Shown here piece after piece: positions 38,175-47,891 of a stretch of 64,000 nucleotides of DNA (positions are counted from its first letter, which is position 1; every line of letters begins with the position of its first letter). Below the pieces are notes generated by a model, which was not told the origin of the DNA, made no database searches, and worked only from the letters and a program-made list of their open reading frames with translations. The stretch spans positions 1 through 64,000 of the forward strand of contig NZ_MTSB01000005.1 in the NCBI RefSeq assembly GCF_002093745.1, written 5' to 3'. Position numbers and translations under genes: made by a program. This DNA comes from Pseudomonas graminis (GTDB lineage Bacteria; Pseudomonadota; Gammaproteobacteria; Pseudomonadales; Pseudomonadaceae).

Positions 38175-40364
38175 TTAGCCATCCCTGCGCAACAATGCTG
38201 TCAGTACTTCTTCTACTGCTTCTGCGCGCAATCTTGGCCGAAGCTCGCCATTTCGCGCCTCTCGTTTTTCCAAATACTGCATAAGCGCATCCTGCACAAT
38301 TTGGCTAGTCGGAGAATCCCCAATCGTCAGCCTATGGACAAGATCTACTGTCGACTCAGATAGCGCGATTTCTAGCTCTCCGGTTTCCACGGAGCGACGG
38401 GCGACATCTCCTGCTAGCGTTGCGAGTTCAATTTCTGCACCCGGATCAGTAGTGCTGGCCAACCCAAAATAGTCCGAGGTGAGCAGTTGCTCCGCAGTCA
38501 TTCCGCTAACGGGAGGCAGCTCACTCAGTGATACTATTTTGTTTTGCATATCGCGCTGGAGTACGACCACTTCTCCGTCATCCATCCCTCGAAGGCAGAG
38601 AGGGTCGTGAGTTGTTACTATAAATTGAACTTTTGGAAACACCCTGCGCAATGAGGTCATTACCTGCATTTTCCACCGAGGATGGAGATGCGTTTCCAGC
38701 TCATCAATCAGGACGACCGCTTGGGCTTCTTCTAGATGATCCCAATTATCGATCAGCTCCCGAATGATGTCGACAGTCATTACAAACACAGAGCGATAGC
38801 CTTCACTCAGAGCGTCAATAGACGTCACTTGGCCGTTGGCACGAACGGCAAGCCGTGTTGGTTCGACAATAAGTTCGTCATCATCATTGAGAGCGAGAAT
38901 TGTCCGAAGCGCAGATGAGATGGTCGCCAGACGCTTCCCCGTTTGCGCCCGTAGCCATTCCCCTGGATACGGGATTGTAGCCAGTGGATCGAAAAGTGTT
39001 CTTACCCGAGCAGCTGCGCCACTTCTACGATCTTTTATATTGGTATTGAAAAAACGCCGGGCTCCGTAGCCTAAGACAATGACTGCAGGCTCATCGCCTC
39101 CCTTTGCGCTACGGTGCACTGGATCATATTCGAACCACGCAGAAGCTTTTTTGAAAAAGAAGTCCACCTTCACCGATACCCGCTTATCATCAAGTTGATC
39201 GAAGGTGTCGGTGTCAGTGCTTTGGACTAGGCCTGGGAAATAATTTTTCAGTTTTTCGGCTTCGCGATACCCGATCAAAGCGAGGGCAATAGAGCAGAGC
39301 ACGCTAGATTTCCCCATGGAATTTTCACCGAGAATTATCATCGCAGGCATACCTGCTTTCTTCGCACGGCTTGTTGGGAATCTGAGAGTCAGCTCTTCAA
39401 CAGCCTTGAACCGAGAAATGCGGATCCTAGAAAGCTCGTGGCTATGAATCGTGACAAATGGTTCTACGGCTGTTTGCCTTCGAAACGCCAACGGCGCGCT
39501 CGTGTCCTCAATTTGAACAAGCCGACCACTAACTTCTGCTTCGGTTGCGAGTCGTAATCTACGAATCTCCTCGTCGCTGGCAAACCGGATCGCTGACATC
39601 AAATTGTGTACGAATCTCTCGCCGTTTCCACGTATTGGTGATTCTGGCCGCCAATATCTGGTGATTCGTTTCAAGACCTGGAGAGCGGCTCCTAGATGTG
39701 CTGAATCATCGTTAAGCAAATAATCCAGCCGTCTCAGCTGCACAGGGTCATCAAGGTATGCAAGCATGTCTGCAATGACGCGCTGTCGCTCAGTAACCAA
39801 TTCAATCCGGTTCAGGTAAAAGATGATTACTGTCTCATCCCCCTCCTCGGATATGGACTCGATGGTACCGTCCACTAAGAATCTAAAATGTTTATCCGGA
39901 TTCTGAGCTGTGGGGTCGACAATTAAAGATGCCTCTTGTTTGAGAACCTCATCGAAGGTCGCCAGGTAGTCAGCGCGGTCGCCCGCCACGGGGAAGCGGT
40001 TGCCCTTGGCTTTGATGCAGGCATAACAGGCGTAGAAAAGGTTGCGCCATTCGAATGCGAGCCATAAGTAGTAGTCAAGCTGCCCATCATTAGCTCCGTC
40101 GACGTACCGTTGCGGTCGGAAGTGGAGGGTGCGGCCTTGACCATCCAATTTAGTCTCGCAAAAAGCACATTTCCCTTTGAAGGCTCGGCCAATTTCGGAG
40201 AGCCATTCTGAATCGAAGAAAAGATCCTCGTTTAAGCCATCCCGTCGCTCACGCCTCTCCGATTCACCGCGTCTGAGGTAAGTCAGTAGCTCTTTCCGAT
40301 GCGACGTCACGCGATCGGAGGTGAGAAACGATGGTGGCTGCTTGGGCCTAGAAATGCGTATCAT
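38175..40364 (-). CDS. SMC/PtuA-like AAA ATPase with N-terminal HNH-like domain
   Basis: 729 aa. The N-terminus holds an HNH-like zinc site: C66-AF-C69, H81 in TLHFRPQRYV, and C113-YA-C116 in a W-R-N-L-F-Y-A-C context. Its spacing is almost identical to the partner HNH protein, but Leu replaces the Glu that precedes the histidine. The C-terminal half is an ABC/SMC-type ATPase: Walker A GENSMGKSS (K352), an LSEGY signature, Walker B VVLIDELETHLHP (D554, E555) and IVTTHDPLCL. This is the PtuA/OLD-like arrangement; in Septu, PtuA controls PtuB. The fusion of an HNH-like domain onto the ATPase plus a second stand-alone HNH is unusual. Role in phage defence is inferred. Confidence 0.85.
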   Translation of the reverse strand: MIRISRPKQPPSFLTSDRVTSHRKELLTYLRRGESERRERRDGLNEDLFFDSEWLSEIGRAFKGKCAFCETKLDGQGRTLHFRPQRYVDGANDGQLDYYLWLAFEWRNLFYACYACIKAKGNRFPVAGDRADYLATFDEVLKQEASLIVDPTAQNPDKHFRFLVDGTIESISEEGDETVIIFYLNRIELVTERQRVIADMLAYLDDPVQLRRLDYLLNDDSAHLGAALQVLKRITRYWRPESPIRGNGERFVHNLMSAIRFASDEEIRRLRLATEAEVSGRLVQIEDTSAPLAFRRQTAVEPFVTIHSHELSRIRISRFKAVEELTLRFPTSRAKKAGMPAMIILGENSMGKSSVLCSIALALIGYREAEKLKNYFPGLVQSTDTDTFDQLDDKRVSVKVDFFFKKASAWFEYDPVHRSAKGGDEPAVIVLGYGARRFFNTNIKDRRSGAAARVRTLFDPLATIPYPGEWLRAQTGKRLATISSALRTILALNDDDELIVEPTRLAVRANGQVTSIDALSEGYRSVFVMTVDIIRELIDNWDHLEEAQAVVLIDELETHLHPRWKMQVMTSLRRVFPKVQFIVTTHDPLCLRGMDDGEVVVLQRDMQNKIVSLSELPPVSGMTAEQLLTSDYFGLASTTDPGAEIELATLAGDVARRSVETGELEIALSESTVDLVHRLTIGDSPTSQIVQDALMQYLEKREARNGELRPRLRAEAVEEVLTALLRRDG

Positions 40365-41156
40365 TCTGTTCCTTGCTAATGTTCCATATTCTCAACGTGA
40401 GAGCACATGACCGCGTCCCTACGAATACAAGGTGCGAACGGTTGCGTCCATAGAAGCGAAAAGTAGCCTAGTGCTACTATGGCTGTCCAGATGGATACAA
40501 ACGTCCTCACCTGAGTTGCTCACACGCACATCCGACGAACCATTCGATAGCGCTTACGTTCGTACCCTATTGTGAAAGCTGCCGGCACCGGACTAGAGCG
40601 CTGGCGAGTAAGTTGGGGTTCAGTTACATCTGATAACCTACCTGCTTGTCGCAGTGTGGTCGACGGATAGCAATGGAGTGGCAGCGTTCTTCTCTGTCAC
40701 GGCTTTCCAGAAGAGGAGAGCCGTGTCGGTTGGTGATCGAGAACGATGAGCTGAGTGGCACGCTGGCCGGGCAGAGGTATCCGATTCAGCAGCTCATCGT
40801 ACCGCACTAGTTACCTATTTCCGTCGCAACGCCACCCTGTAGGATGAGGAGCGGAGTGACGACATGCCTGCCGACTGCGACATCGGTGATTCGATGGGTC
40901 GCTTGCATAGACAAGCCCTGCCGGCCTAGACCCAGGCAGGGCTCCACCTTCATACCCCTAACTATGCGGGCTGGCGTGAGCCGGTTAACCAACAGACGAA
41001 TCAACCGATTCGCTGGCTGATTATCGGAGTGGGATCAGTAAGCTACCTCAGGCCATGGGCGATTCCTTCGTCCCTGAGCTTGTGAAGATCAATATCCGAG
41101 ACACCTGCCGGAAAAAGTATTACAAAAGCAAATCCTCGTACTCCGGCGTCTGCCTT
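40365..41156. other. Intergenic region between two divergent defence units, with inverted repeats
   Basis: No convincing gene in about 790 bp. It holds a perfect 11-bp inverted repeat (ACGATGAGCTG at 40743-40753 and CAGCTCATCGT at 40790-40800), a GC stem GCCCTGCC/GGCAGGGC at 40915-40942, and CACGGCT/AGCCGTG at 40698-40725. A small dyad AGTAGC-N5-GCTACT at 40462-40478 lies 100 bp upstream of the ATPase start and may be an operator. The promoters of both divergent units must lie here. Confidence 0.5.
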
Positions 41157-44100
41157 ATGACCTTCGCTTCTTCTCCACCTCCTGCCATTCGGCGAACCTT
41201 CTGCGCCATTCCTGAATCCGGAATGGATGATATTGAGGCTTGGTTGGTTCGAGATCACCTCGGGTTTCTGCCGTCAATCACTTGGGACGAGGTTTCGGAG
41301 TCGATGCGTGTGTTGATCGTGTCGGAGGCCGGTGCCGGAAAAACGTACGAGTGCAAGACTCGACAAGAGCTCCTGTGGGATCGGGGAGAGCCAGCTTTCT
41401 ATCTGGAGCTGTCAGAGCTGGCGATGGCTTCCCTCGAAGACCTGCTGACGTCTGAAGAAGAGTCTCGTCTAAAGGTCTGGCTTACATCGCAATCAGATGT
41501 TGCAACATTTTTTCTTGATTCGATAGACGAACTTCGTCTTACATTAAAGTCGTTCAAAACGGCACTGAACAAGCTGAGCAAAGCTTTGAGCGGCCATTTG
41601 GCTCGGGCACGAATAGTGATCACTACTCGCCCGATACCCGTAGATCTAAAGCTAATCAGTCGCTACCTCCCGCTTGAATTGGTTCCGGAGCAAGACGTAA
41701 CGCCGAGCGCCGAAGGTTTCGCGCAGGCTGTAATGGGTAAGGCCGTAGAATCTCGCGATGCCGATTCGGAGGTAGCCAGATCAGACCTTTTGGTTGTTAC
41801 CCTTTTGCCACTCTCAGACCTACAAATTCGAGGAATGGCAGCGCTGGAGAGTGTCACAGAAATTGACGACTTTCTCTCCGCCATCCATGCTCGAAATGCT
41901 CAAGATTTTGCCCGGCGACCGCAAGACCTCATTGAGCTCTGTGTGGATTGGAAGGAAAGCCGAAGGATCAGAACTCACGCTGAACAAGTGCATCATAATG
42001 TGCTCGTAAAGCTCAAACCCCGCGTTGAGCCACCAGAACTCATCGACCTGTCGCCAGAACAGGCCTATGAAGGCGCCAGCCGGCTAGCTCTAGCGGCCTT
42101 ACTCACTCGAAAACTTACAATTAAACACAACACCCAGTCAGACCTGAAGGTAATGTCTGCCTCTGTCGCATTTGATCCTACCCGCGTCTTGGCTGATTGG
42201 GAGAATGACAAAGTCCAAGTACTCCTTGAACGAGGACTGTTTGGGTTTGCAAATTATGGCAGGGTGAGGTTTCACCATCGGTCGGTAGTTGAATACCTAG
42301 CCGCTGCACGCCTAGAGAATCGTCTGGCGCAGGGCATGTCTTTCAAAGCCGTAAAACGCCTGCTTTTCGCCGAAACTGCCGAAAATGTGCCTGTCATTAG
42401 ACCATCCATGCGACCAGTGGCGACTTGGCTTGCACGGTCGCATCGGAGCATTTTCGAGGAGGTAAGGAATCGCGAACCAGAGCTTCTTTTCCTTCACGGC
42501 GATCCAGAAGTGTTGACTCTCGAACAGCGAAAAGAAGCGCTGAGCGCTTTCGTTTCGCGATATCGCAACGGTACTTGGCGAGGCATCAGGATTCCGGCGC
42601 TGCAAGCTAGTCGTTTCGCATCCACTGACCTGTCGCCATTGGTCAAAAAATTTTGGGAAAGTGGGGTCGAGAACTTTGAGGTTCGGGAACTCCTGTTGCA
42701 ATTGGTCGGCGCTGGCCGGATGAGTAACTGCGCCGATTTTGTGTTGTCGGCTGCTATTGACGTGTCGCTTTCCTCGGACGAGCGGTGGGCTGCAATCGAG
42801 ACCTTGGTGCAGATACAGGACACGCGGGTTCTAACGATAGCGCAAAGCATGGAAAAAGAACCGAAGCTTTGGACGGAGAGGTTGATTCGGCTCGCGCTCC
42901 CTGAGTTCTTTCCTAATCTCATTTCATCTGACCAACTTGTGAAATTGTTGGTGGCACAGCCCGCCGACTCTAGAGACTCTAGCGGGCTCATGCGATATCT
43001 CTGCCGGATGATCAGAAATGTAAGTATCGAAAAAGAGGCTATTCGAAGGCTGCTTGAGCTCCTTCTGGAGGTTGTGGAGGCCGAACTCACATGGTCGGAG
43101 GGCTGGCCTCATATCAAAACTTCGCGTCCTGACCTGTTGCCCTTGCTGGCTATTACTTGTTTCCGATCTTTAAGCTCTAGTGCAACTGATGAGGTCGTGA
43201 TCCGTGCCTCTATTGTACTGTTGTCGATAGTCTCCGGTCAGCATTCTGACGACGACAACTCCAACGAGTTAAGAAAATTTTTTGATGAGGCACCAGCTGT
43301 TCTCCGTGAGCGCGTCTTCTGGTGTGAGGACGCTTGGCGTCAGAGGCTCAATCATCAAATTGACCCTTGGCAGCGTCTGTTTCCAACTGCTCATTATGGC
43401 TCGCTGCACCTCGATTTTAATGGTGATCACGCCTGGATGTTAGCGTCATTGGCACAGACCCAAAGGCGCCTCGATGAGCGCCAACTAGTTTTAGAAGCAC
43501 TGCTCCATGCATTACCAAATAGACCATCAGAGGAAAGTTGGGTCGGGTATGTCGAGTCAATCAAGCCAGCCACGGGTAATGATCCAGTCTTGCTTGCAAG
43601 GTTGGAGGAGGCGTTGATGCCCGTGATCAAGTCTGCGCAAATGGTTGCGTTTGAGGAAAGGGGCCTGCGAGCTCGTCGAGACGCTGAACTTCGCGCTGAA
43701 CAAGATCGGCGGTATTGGACTGAATTCTGGGGGCTGATCGTTGAAAACCCAGAGCAAATACTCGAGTGCAATAGATTCGAAGATCTTTGGGATGTCATGG
43801 GTAGGACGCCGGGCCAAAACCAAGCCTCCGGTTGGAATCGACGTTTTCTGGAACGGCATTTTGGCAGGGCTGTAACGGATCGAATCAGGGATAACATCAA
43901 GGTGCTGTGGCGCCAGCACCCCCCGAAGTTGCCGATGAATCGCCCACGAGATGAAGTTGGATGGCACTACACTAGCTGGCGAATCGGGCTGGCGGCTCTC
44001 TGGGCAGAGGCTGAGGATCCTCTCTGGGCGACAAAAATCAGCGAGGACGATGCCCGGATAGCTGCCCATTACATTTGTGTAGAGAATCTTTCGTCACCTG

Positions 44101-45497
44101 CCTGGTTTAATCAGTTAGTGGATAGTTGGCCTTTGATTGTTCAAGATACGCTGGGCTCTCAACTGCGCTGGGAGCTGACCAAGACAGCCGAACCAGGTGA
44201 CCAATCTTGGGTATTGCATGCCCTCCGGCGCTCACCGACATCAGTGATGCAGCCTTTCATTTCCGTTTTCCAGCATTGGATAGTTAGCTTCATCGAGCCG
44301 CAAGTTGATACTGGGGAGCACCACGCTGCGTGGGAGCGTGCAAACGCGGTGCTAAAGATCCTAGTCTCCCTTAGAAATGAAATAGGGCCTGATTTTCTAT
44401 TGACCACTGTGGGGGACAAACAGCGCGCCGCGACGACTTCTGCATTTTCGCAGCTCTGGCTTTCAGCTTACTTGGCTCTCGATCACGATGCGGCCATCGT
44501 TGAGATTACTCGTATTCTTGCCTCCGAGGCTCCGACTCCAATGGGAGCGGGCGTCGTGCTTTTTGCCAATCTGTTTGGTGGGAGGTGGAATAGCTTGCCG
44601 TTCGATTTGGACTTTGGTCGTTTCTCTGTCGATCAGCACGTCCGCCTTCTCAAGCTAGCTTACCAGCATATTAGGGCCACCGACGATGCGAGGAGGGAGG
44701 GCACATTTACCCCAGATGTTAGGGATGATGCTCAGCAAGCGCGTAACACCTTGTTGGGAAGCTTCTTGAGGTTAGAGGGGGCCAAGGCATGGAAGGCGAA
44801 GATGGCATTGGCGGCTGATCCACGTTTCTCCCATTTCCAAGATAGGCTCCGTGCACTCGCGGTCGAGCGTGCCGCGGAAGAAATGGACAAAATGGAGCTG
44901 ACCGAGCACGAAGTTCGCTTGATAGACACCATTGGTGACGCTCCACCAAAAACGCGAGATGACATGTTTGCGTTGATGAGGGACAGGCTCGACGACATCG
45001 ATGATTTCCTTCTGCGAGACACATCCTCCCGCGATACCTGGGCACTGATCAACCTGGAGAAACTGATGAGGCGCGAAATTGCTCGTTGCCTTTCCGATTC
45101 AGCCTATGGGCTCTACACCGTAGATCAGGAGGCCGCCACGGCAGATGAAAAAGAGACCGACATTCGAATGCGCGCAACATCCGGCCAGCAGGCCACGATT
45201 GAGTTGAAAGTTGCCGAGAAAGGGTGGTCAGGCTCTGCCCTTTTTGAAACCCTTCGCAAGCAATTAGTGCAGAAATATATGGCAGCTGTGACCTGCCGAA
45301 GCGGTTGTCTGATAGTAACAGTGTCGAGTAAGACGACTTGGCAGCATCCAGTCACTGGCGTGCTCATTGGTATTCAGGAGCTCCGGACACTTTTAGAAGC
45401 AGAAGCCGAGGCCATCATGGAGGAAATGGCGCGCGAGGTGAGGTTGCTCGTCAGGGTCATTGATCTGAGACCACGCCTTAAAAAAGAGAATTTCTGA
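41157..45497 (+). CDS. STAND/NACHT-type NTPase with C-terminal PD-(D/E)XK-like nuclease
   Basis: 1446 aa from ATG 41157; a start at 41055 is possible and neither has a good ribosome site. The NTPase is N-terminal: Walker A VSEAGAGKT at about residues 54-62, Walker B FFLDSIDEL near 118-126, and IVITTRP as sensor. These fit NACHT-type STAND ATPases. About 1,100 helical residues follow and could be the ligand sensor. The last 120 residues carry D1335, then E1349-L-K1351, then Q1369/Q1372 and a GCLIVTV strand, the layout of a PD-(D/E)XK nuclease. The order NTPase-sensor-nuclease is the reverse of Avs proteins, which put the effector first. It lies between an HNH-ATPase unit and CBASS, so antiviral abortive defence is a reasonable inference. 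Confidence 0.82.
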   Translation: MTFASSPPPAIRRTFCAIPESGMDDIEAWLVRDHLGFLPSITWDEVSESMRVLIVSEAGAGKTYECKTRQELLWDRGEPAFYLELSELAMASLEDLLTSEEESRLKVWLTSQSDVATFFLDSIDELRLTLKSFKTALNKLSKALSGHLARARIVITTRPIPVDLKLISRYLPLELVPEQDVTPSAEGFAQAVMGKAVESRDADSEVARSDLLVVTLLPLSDLQIRGMAALESVTEIDDFLSAIHARNAQDFARRPQDLIELCVDWKESRRIRTHAEQVHHNVLVKLKPRVEPPELIDLSPEQAYEGASRLALAALLTRKLTIKHNTQSDLKVMSASVAFDPTRVLADWENDKVQVLLERGLFGFANYGRVRFHHRSVVEYLAAARLENRLAQGMSFKAVKRLLFAETAENVPVIRPSMRPVATWLARSHRSIFEEVRNREPELLFLHGDPEVLTLEQRKEALSAFVSRYRNGTWRGIRIPALQASRFASTDLSPLVKKFWESGVENFEVRELLLQLVGAGRMSNCADFVLSAAIDVSLSSDERWAAIETLVQIQDTRVLTIAQSMEKEPKLWTERLIRLALPEFFPNLISSDQLVKLLVAQPADSRDSSGLMRYLCRMIRNVSIEKEAIRRLLELLLEVVEAELTWSEGWPHIKTSRPDLLPLLAITCFRSLSSSATDEVVIRASIVLLSIVSGQHSDDDNSNELRKFFDEAPAVLRERVFWCEDAWRQRLNHQIDPWQRLFPTAHYGSLHLDFNGDHAWMLASLAQTQRRLDERQLVLEALLHALPNRPSEESWVGYVESIKPATGNDPVLLARLEEALMPVIKSAQMVAFEERGLRARRDAELRAEQDRRYWTEFWGLIVENPEQILECNRFEDLWDVMGRTPGQNQASGWNRRFLERHFGRAVTDRIRDNIKVLWRQHPPKLPMNRPRDEVGWHYTSWRIGLAALWAEAEDPLWATKISEDDARIAAHYICVENLSSPAWFNQLVDSWPLIVQDTLGSQLRWELTKTAEPGDQSWVLHALRRSPTSVMQPFISVFQHWIVSFIEPQVDTGEHHAAWERANAVLKILVSLRNEIGPDFLLTTVGDKQRAATTSAFSQLWLSAYLALDHDAAIVEITRILASEAPTPMGAGVVLFANLFGGRWNSLPFDLDFGRFSVDQHVRLLKLAYQHIRATDDARREGTFTPDVRDDAQQARNTLLGSFLRLEGAKAWKAKMALAADPRFSHFQDRLRALAVERAAEEMDKMELTEHEVRLIDTIGDAPPKTRDDMFALMRDRLDDIDDFLLRDTSSRDTWALINLEKLMRREIARCLSDSAYGLYTVDQEAATADEKETDIRMRATSGQQATIELKVAEKGWSGSALFETLRKQLVQKYMAAVTCRSGCLIVTVSSKTTWQHPVTGVLIGIQELRTLLEAEAEAIMEEMAREVRLLVRVIDLRPRLKKENF

Positions 45498-45668
45498 CCA
45501 GCCCTTTGCCACGGCGTATACGTTCTCGCTCTCTGCTAGTCGTAAATTTTAGGAAGGCTTCAGTCATGTAGCGCTCAACGTCGATGACGTTCCCGCACCC
45601 GAAATAACGTTTCCGGCTCCGGGCGTACTTGGTGGCGGGGCGGTCGTTCGCAGGAAAATGGGGCTTCC

Positions 45669-45960
45669 ATGAGTGAGCTGGTATGCGTCGAATGTCTCAG
45701 TGACAGCTATTTGTAGGCGAATTTTGCGGACAATGATTTCGACGAATGCGACTATTGCAACGAGGAGCGGCCGGTCGTAACGCTGGTAGTGGTGGTTGAG
45801 GAGCTCGAAGAGGCAATTCAGGCTCATTTACCTGTGCTGAGCAACCTCCTGCAATTATTCATCATGGATACCCCGAGGTAGGGTATTAGATCTTTGACGT
45901 GCTGCAAATCGTGCTCGGCGCTGATGGCATGGATTTGCTCAGCGATCTTGACCCAGTGCA
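45669..45960 (+). pseudogene. Remnant of a HEPN-RES toxin N-terminus
   Basis: From ATG 45669 the frame reads MSELVCVECLSDSYL, an in-frame TAG, then DFDECDYCNEERPVV with two C-x2-C pairs. Later, after a frame shift, it reads IHHGYPEVGY, a stop, and IFDVLQIVLGADGMDLLSDL. The last part aligns with IHHGYPPVGVSLYDILELML of the RES-domain gene at 52381. It is therefore the zinc-finger and HEPN N-terminal domain of a second, dead copy; the RES domain is absent. An open stretch just before it (45562-45672) ends in RRKMGLP with a TGA overlapping the ATG, a trace of a coupled upstream gene. Confidence 0.7.
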
Positions 45961-46031
45961 GGTTTTGAACACCTCCAGGGGGAATGGCAAGGCCCGGATC
46001 CAGTGATCGAGGCCTTACTTCCGTGGCGACC

Positions 46032-46580
46032 TTACGTCAAACGCGGACGATTGTACGAAGGCTCGGGGCTCAAGAACTGCGGCACCTTCGACAACATAAG
46101 GTCGCATTCAATCAATGCTGGCCCGTGCCAGAAAAGCGTCCAGCGCTGGTAGTCTTCCTCCGTCTCGATCACGTAAAGCGTTTCCTCCCTGGATTCCCTG
46201 AAAAAACGGATAAACCAAGCGGGGTTGACCTTGGATGGCACTCGAAGCTCATACCCATCGTCCGACCACCCCACCCAGTGACTGAAGCAGCTGCGCTCAA
46301 AGTAGTCATGCATCTGAACGAAGTAGTACGAGTGACCCTCGTCAGCCGGTGCTGTTGCGCAGAGGTCTTTTCCATGGTCACGCCACGATTTGAAAGCTTC
46401 CTGGAATGACTTAAGGCAGGTCTCCCATGACTCGAAACCATAGCGTCGCGCGACTATGGCCAAGCAGGCTCTGTGTCGGAGAGTCTTTTGGCTTTTACGC
46501 TTCAGAATCTTGGCTTCGCGTTTGATTCTTTGCATAAGCTGAGGAGTGAGGGGGTGCGAGGGAGCAAGAGATTTAGACAT
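46032..46580 (-). CDS. Hypothetical protein with GFESWE-type helical N-terminus
   Basis: 182 aa. The N-terminus, AKILKRKSQKTLRHRACLAI followed by VARRYGFESWETCLKSF, is the helical motif (h-K-x-L-K ... A-x-x-x-G-F/Y-x-S-W-x-x-L) found at the start of many small proteins of mobile regions. The rest has WFIRFFRESREETLYVIETE and WTLFWHGPALIE, suggesting a mixed alpha/beta domain. No family name can be given. It lies between the HEPN-RES remnant and the antitoxin remnant on the opposite strand, with no visible partner. Confidence 0.6.
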   Translation of the reverse strand: MSKSLAPSHPLTPQLMQRIKREAKILKRKSQKTLRHRACLAIVARRYGFESWETCLKSFQEAFKSWRDHGKDLCATAPADEGHSYYFVQMHDYFERSCFSHWVGWSDDGYELRVPSKVNPAWFIRFFRESREETLYVIETEEDYQRWTLFWHGPALIECDLMLSKVPQFLSPEPSYNRPRLT

Positions 46581-46961
46581 AGCTATCCCATAAATCCAAT
46601 ACGGAACACTGGCCCGCTCAGGCCCTAGATTTTGGGAAGTCGTCAGATTTTTGCTTACAGTGTTCTCACTTGGCCAGCGGGCGGCTTAGGCACCTGTAGT
46701 CGTACCTGTGGCCGAAATGGTGCTGCAAGTCACTCGAAGCTGTCAAGGCACAGGGTAGGCACAGATCCTCCGTAGCGGTCACCGTGATTTCGCGTCCGTA
46801 GCGCGGTTCGCCAATCCGTCAAAACGGTGCGATTCGCTCTCAAGGTAAACTGTACTCATAACAGGGCTGTGTTGGTGATCCGCATTTTCGGGCGCCTGCC
46901 CCGATCGCAGACGGCCGATCGTAATGATGCGTCGTGAGAAACGACTAGCGCGGGGTGGCGA
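46581..46961. other. Spacer without recognisable gene
   Basis: 381 bp between the hypothetical gene and the antitoxin remnant. I see no reading frame with homology or a ribosome site, and no notable repeat. It probably contains decayed sequence of the lost toxin-antitoxin pair. Confidence 0.4.
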
Positions 46962-47130
46962 ATGCAAGATGTTGACGTGGTGTGGCAGAAGGCCGAGCAG
47001 GTGTTTGGTGACAAAGCCAAGGCAGTTGTGTGGCTGTCGACGCCCAAGCATCAATTCGGTGGCGCGGCAGCCATTAGCGTTCGGCAGTTGCTATTCCTCT
47101 AGAGAATTGGGGAGAGAGGCTTGCTGATGT
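46962..47130 (+). pseudogene. Xre/MbcA/ParS-type antitoxin remnant (DUF2384)
   Basis: ATG 46962 opens a frame reading VVWQKAEQVFGDKAKAVVWL, then STPKHQFGG. This is the toxin-binding DUF2384 pattern (A-x-x-x-F-G ... A-x-x-W-L-x-x-P ... G-G). The frame shifts near 47068, where QPLAF appears in another frame, and the usual C-terminal G-A-x-x-V-x-x-x-L block is lost. Antitoxins of this family neutralise RES toxins, so it may be the broken partner of the HEPN-RES remnant 1.3 kb upstream. Confidence 0.6.
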
Positions 47131-47255
47131 CGGTGATCTTGGCAGATGATAAGCATATGCTTTGACAGCCTACGGCTTCATGCCACGCTGATCACTTGGT
47201 GCTTTGCGCCGTTAAAATCCCCATTCAGGGTTTTTATCCAGGGAAGGTTCAAACC

Positions 47256-47891
47256 ATGGCGCCAAACCATGAGTACAGTCTGCTCGGCGGCATCAACCGA
47301 GCCTCGGTAGGCCGTTATCTCTCGATCTTGGCAAGTAGTATCTCTGCTGCCCTTGTTTTCGCGATTCTCACTCTCGTCGACTTGGCAAAGACCTTCGGTC
47401 TAAACGCTAATGTCCCCCCTACCATTCTCTCCCTTGTTGGGGCCGGTGCTGTTTTCGCTGCGCTGTACGCCGTTTTCGACAAAGCGATGTGGCGTTGGTC
47501 GTGGGCATCCAAATTTCTGAAGGTGCCCGATCTCTCCGGTGAGTGGGAGTGCGCAGGTACCACGCTAGATAACGATGGGAATGTAGCCCGTACGTGGCAG
47601 GGAAGTGTGGTCATAACACAAACGTGGGACAAGATCCGCGTGCGCTTGGCTACGCATCAGTCTTCGTCCTACAGCATCACTGCGGCCCTGGCCTACGACG
47701 AGGCAGATGGCTACACGCTCCTCTACAACTACAAGAATGAGCCGCGCCCAGGGGAGCCTGAAATCAGAGGGCATTCAGGGAGCGCTAGTCTTGTGTTTGG
47801 TCAGGCTTTAGATACGGCCTCAGGGAACTACTTCAACGGCTACGGGCGGCCCACCTATGGGCGAATGGAGTTGAGGAGAAAGCATGAGTAA
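47256..47891 (+). CDS. cap15: Cap15-like CBASS effector (two TM helices plus beta-barrel)
   Basis: 211 aa from ATG 47256, with GGAAGG 8-9 nt upstream. Two transmembrane helices come first (about residues 22-47 and 51-75: SILASSISAALVFAILTLVD and TILSLVGAGAVFAALYAVFD), then a charged turn and a C-terminal domain rich in beta strands starting PDLSGEWECAGTTLDNDG and including ARTWQGSVVITQTWDKIRVR. This is the STM-beta/Cap15 form, in which a cyclic-nucleotide-binding beta-barrel drives oligomerisation and disruption of the inner membrane. The gene overlaps the downstream nucleotidyltransferase by 8 nt, which is decisive context for CBASS. Confidence 0.85.
   Translation: MAPNHEYSLLGGINRASVGRYLSILASSISAALVFAILTLVDLAKTFGLNANVPPTILSLVGAGAVFAALYAVFDKAMWRWSWASKFLKVPDLSGEWECAGTTLDNDGNVARTWQGSVVITQTWDKIRVRLATHQSSSYSITAALAYDEADGYTLLYNYKNEPRPGEPEIRGHSGSASLVFGQALDTASGNYFNGYGRPTYGRMELRRKHE

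Noticed and set aside
37269..40364. Retron effector module (retron Ec78-type PtuAB)
   Set aside because: No reverse transcriptase gene or msr/msd-like structured RNA was seen within several kb, so the operon is described as Septu-like only.
46779..47054. 91-aa leftward gene opposite the antitoxin remnant
   Set aside because: The plus strand over the same bases encodes a recognisable DUF2384 core, so the minus-strand frame is a shadow.
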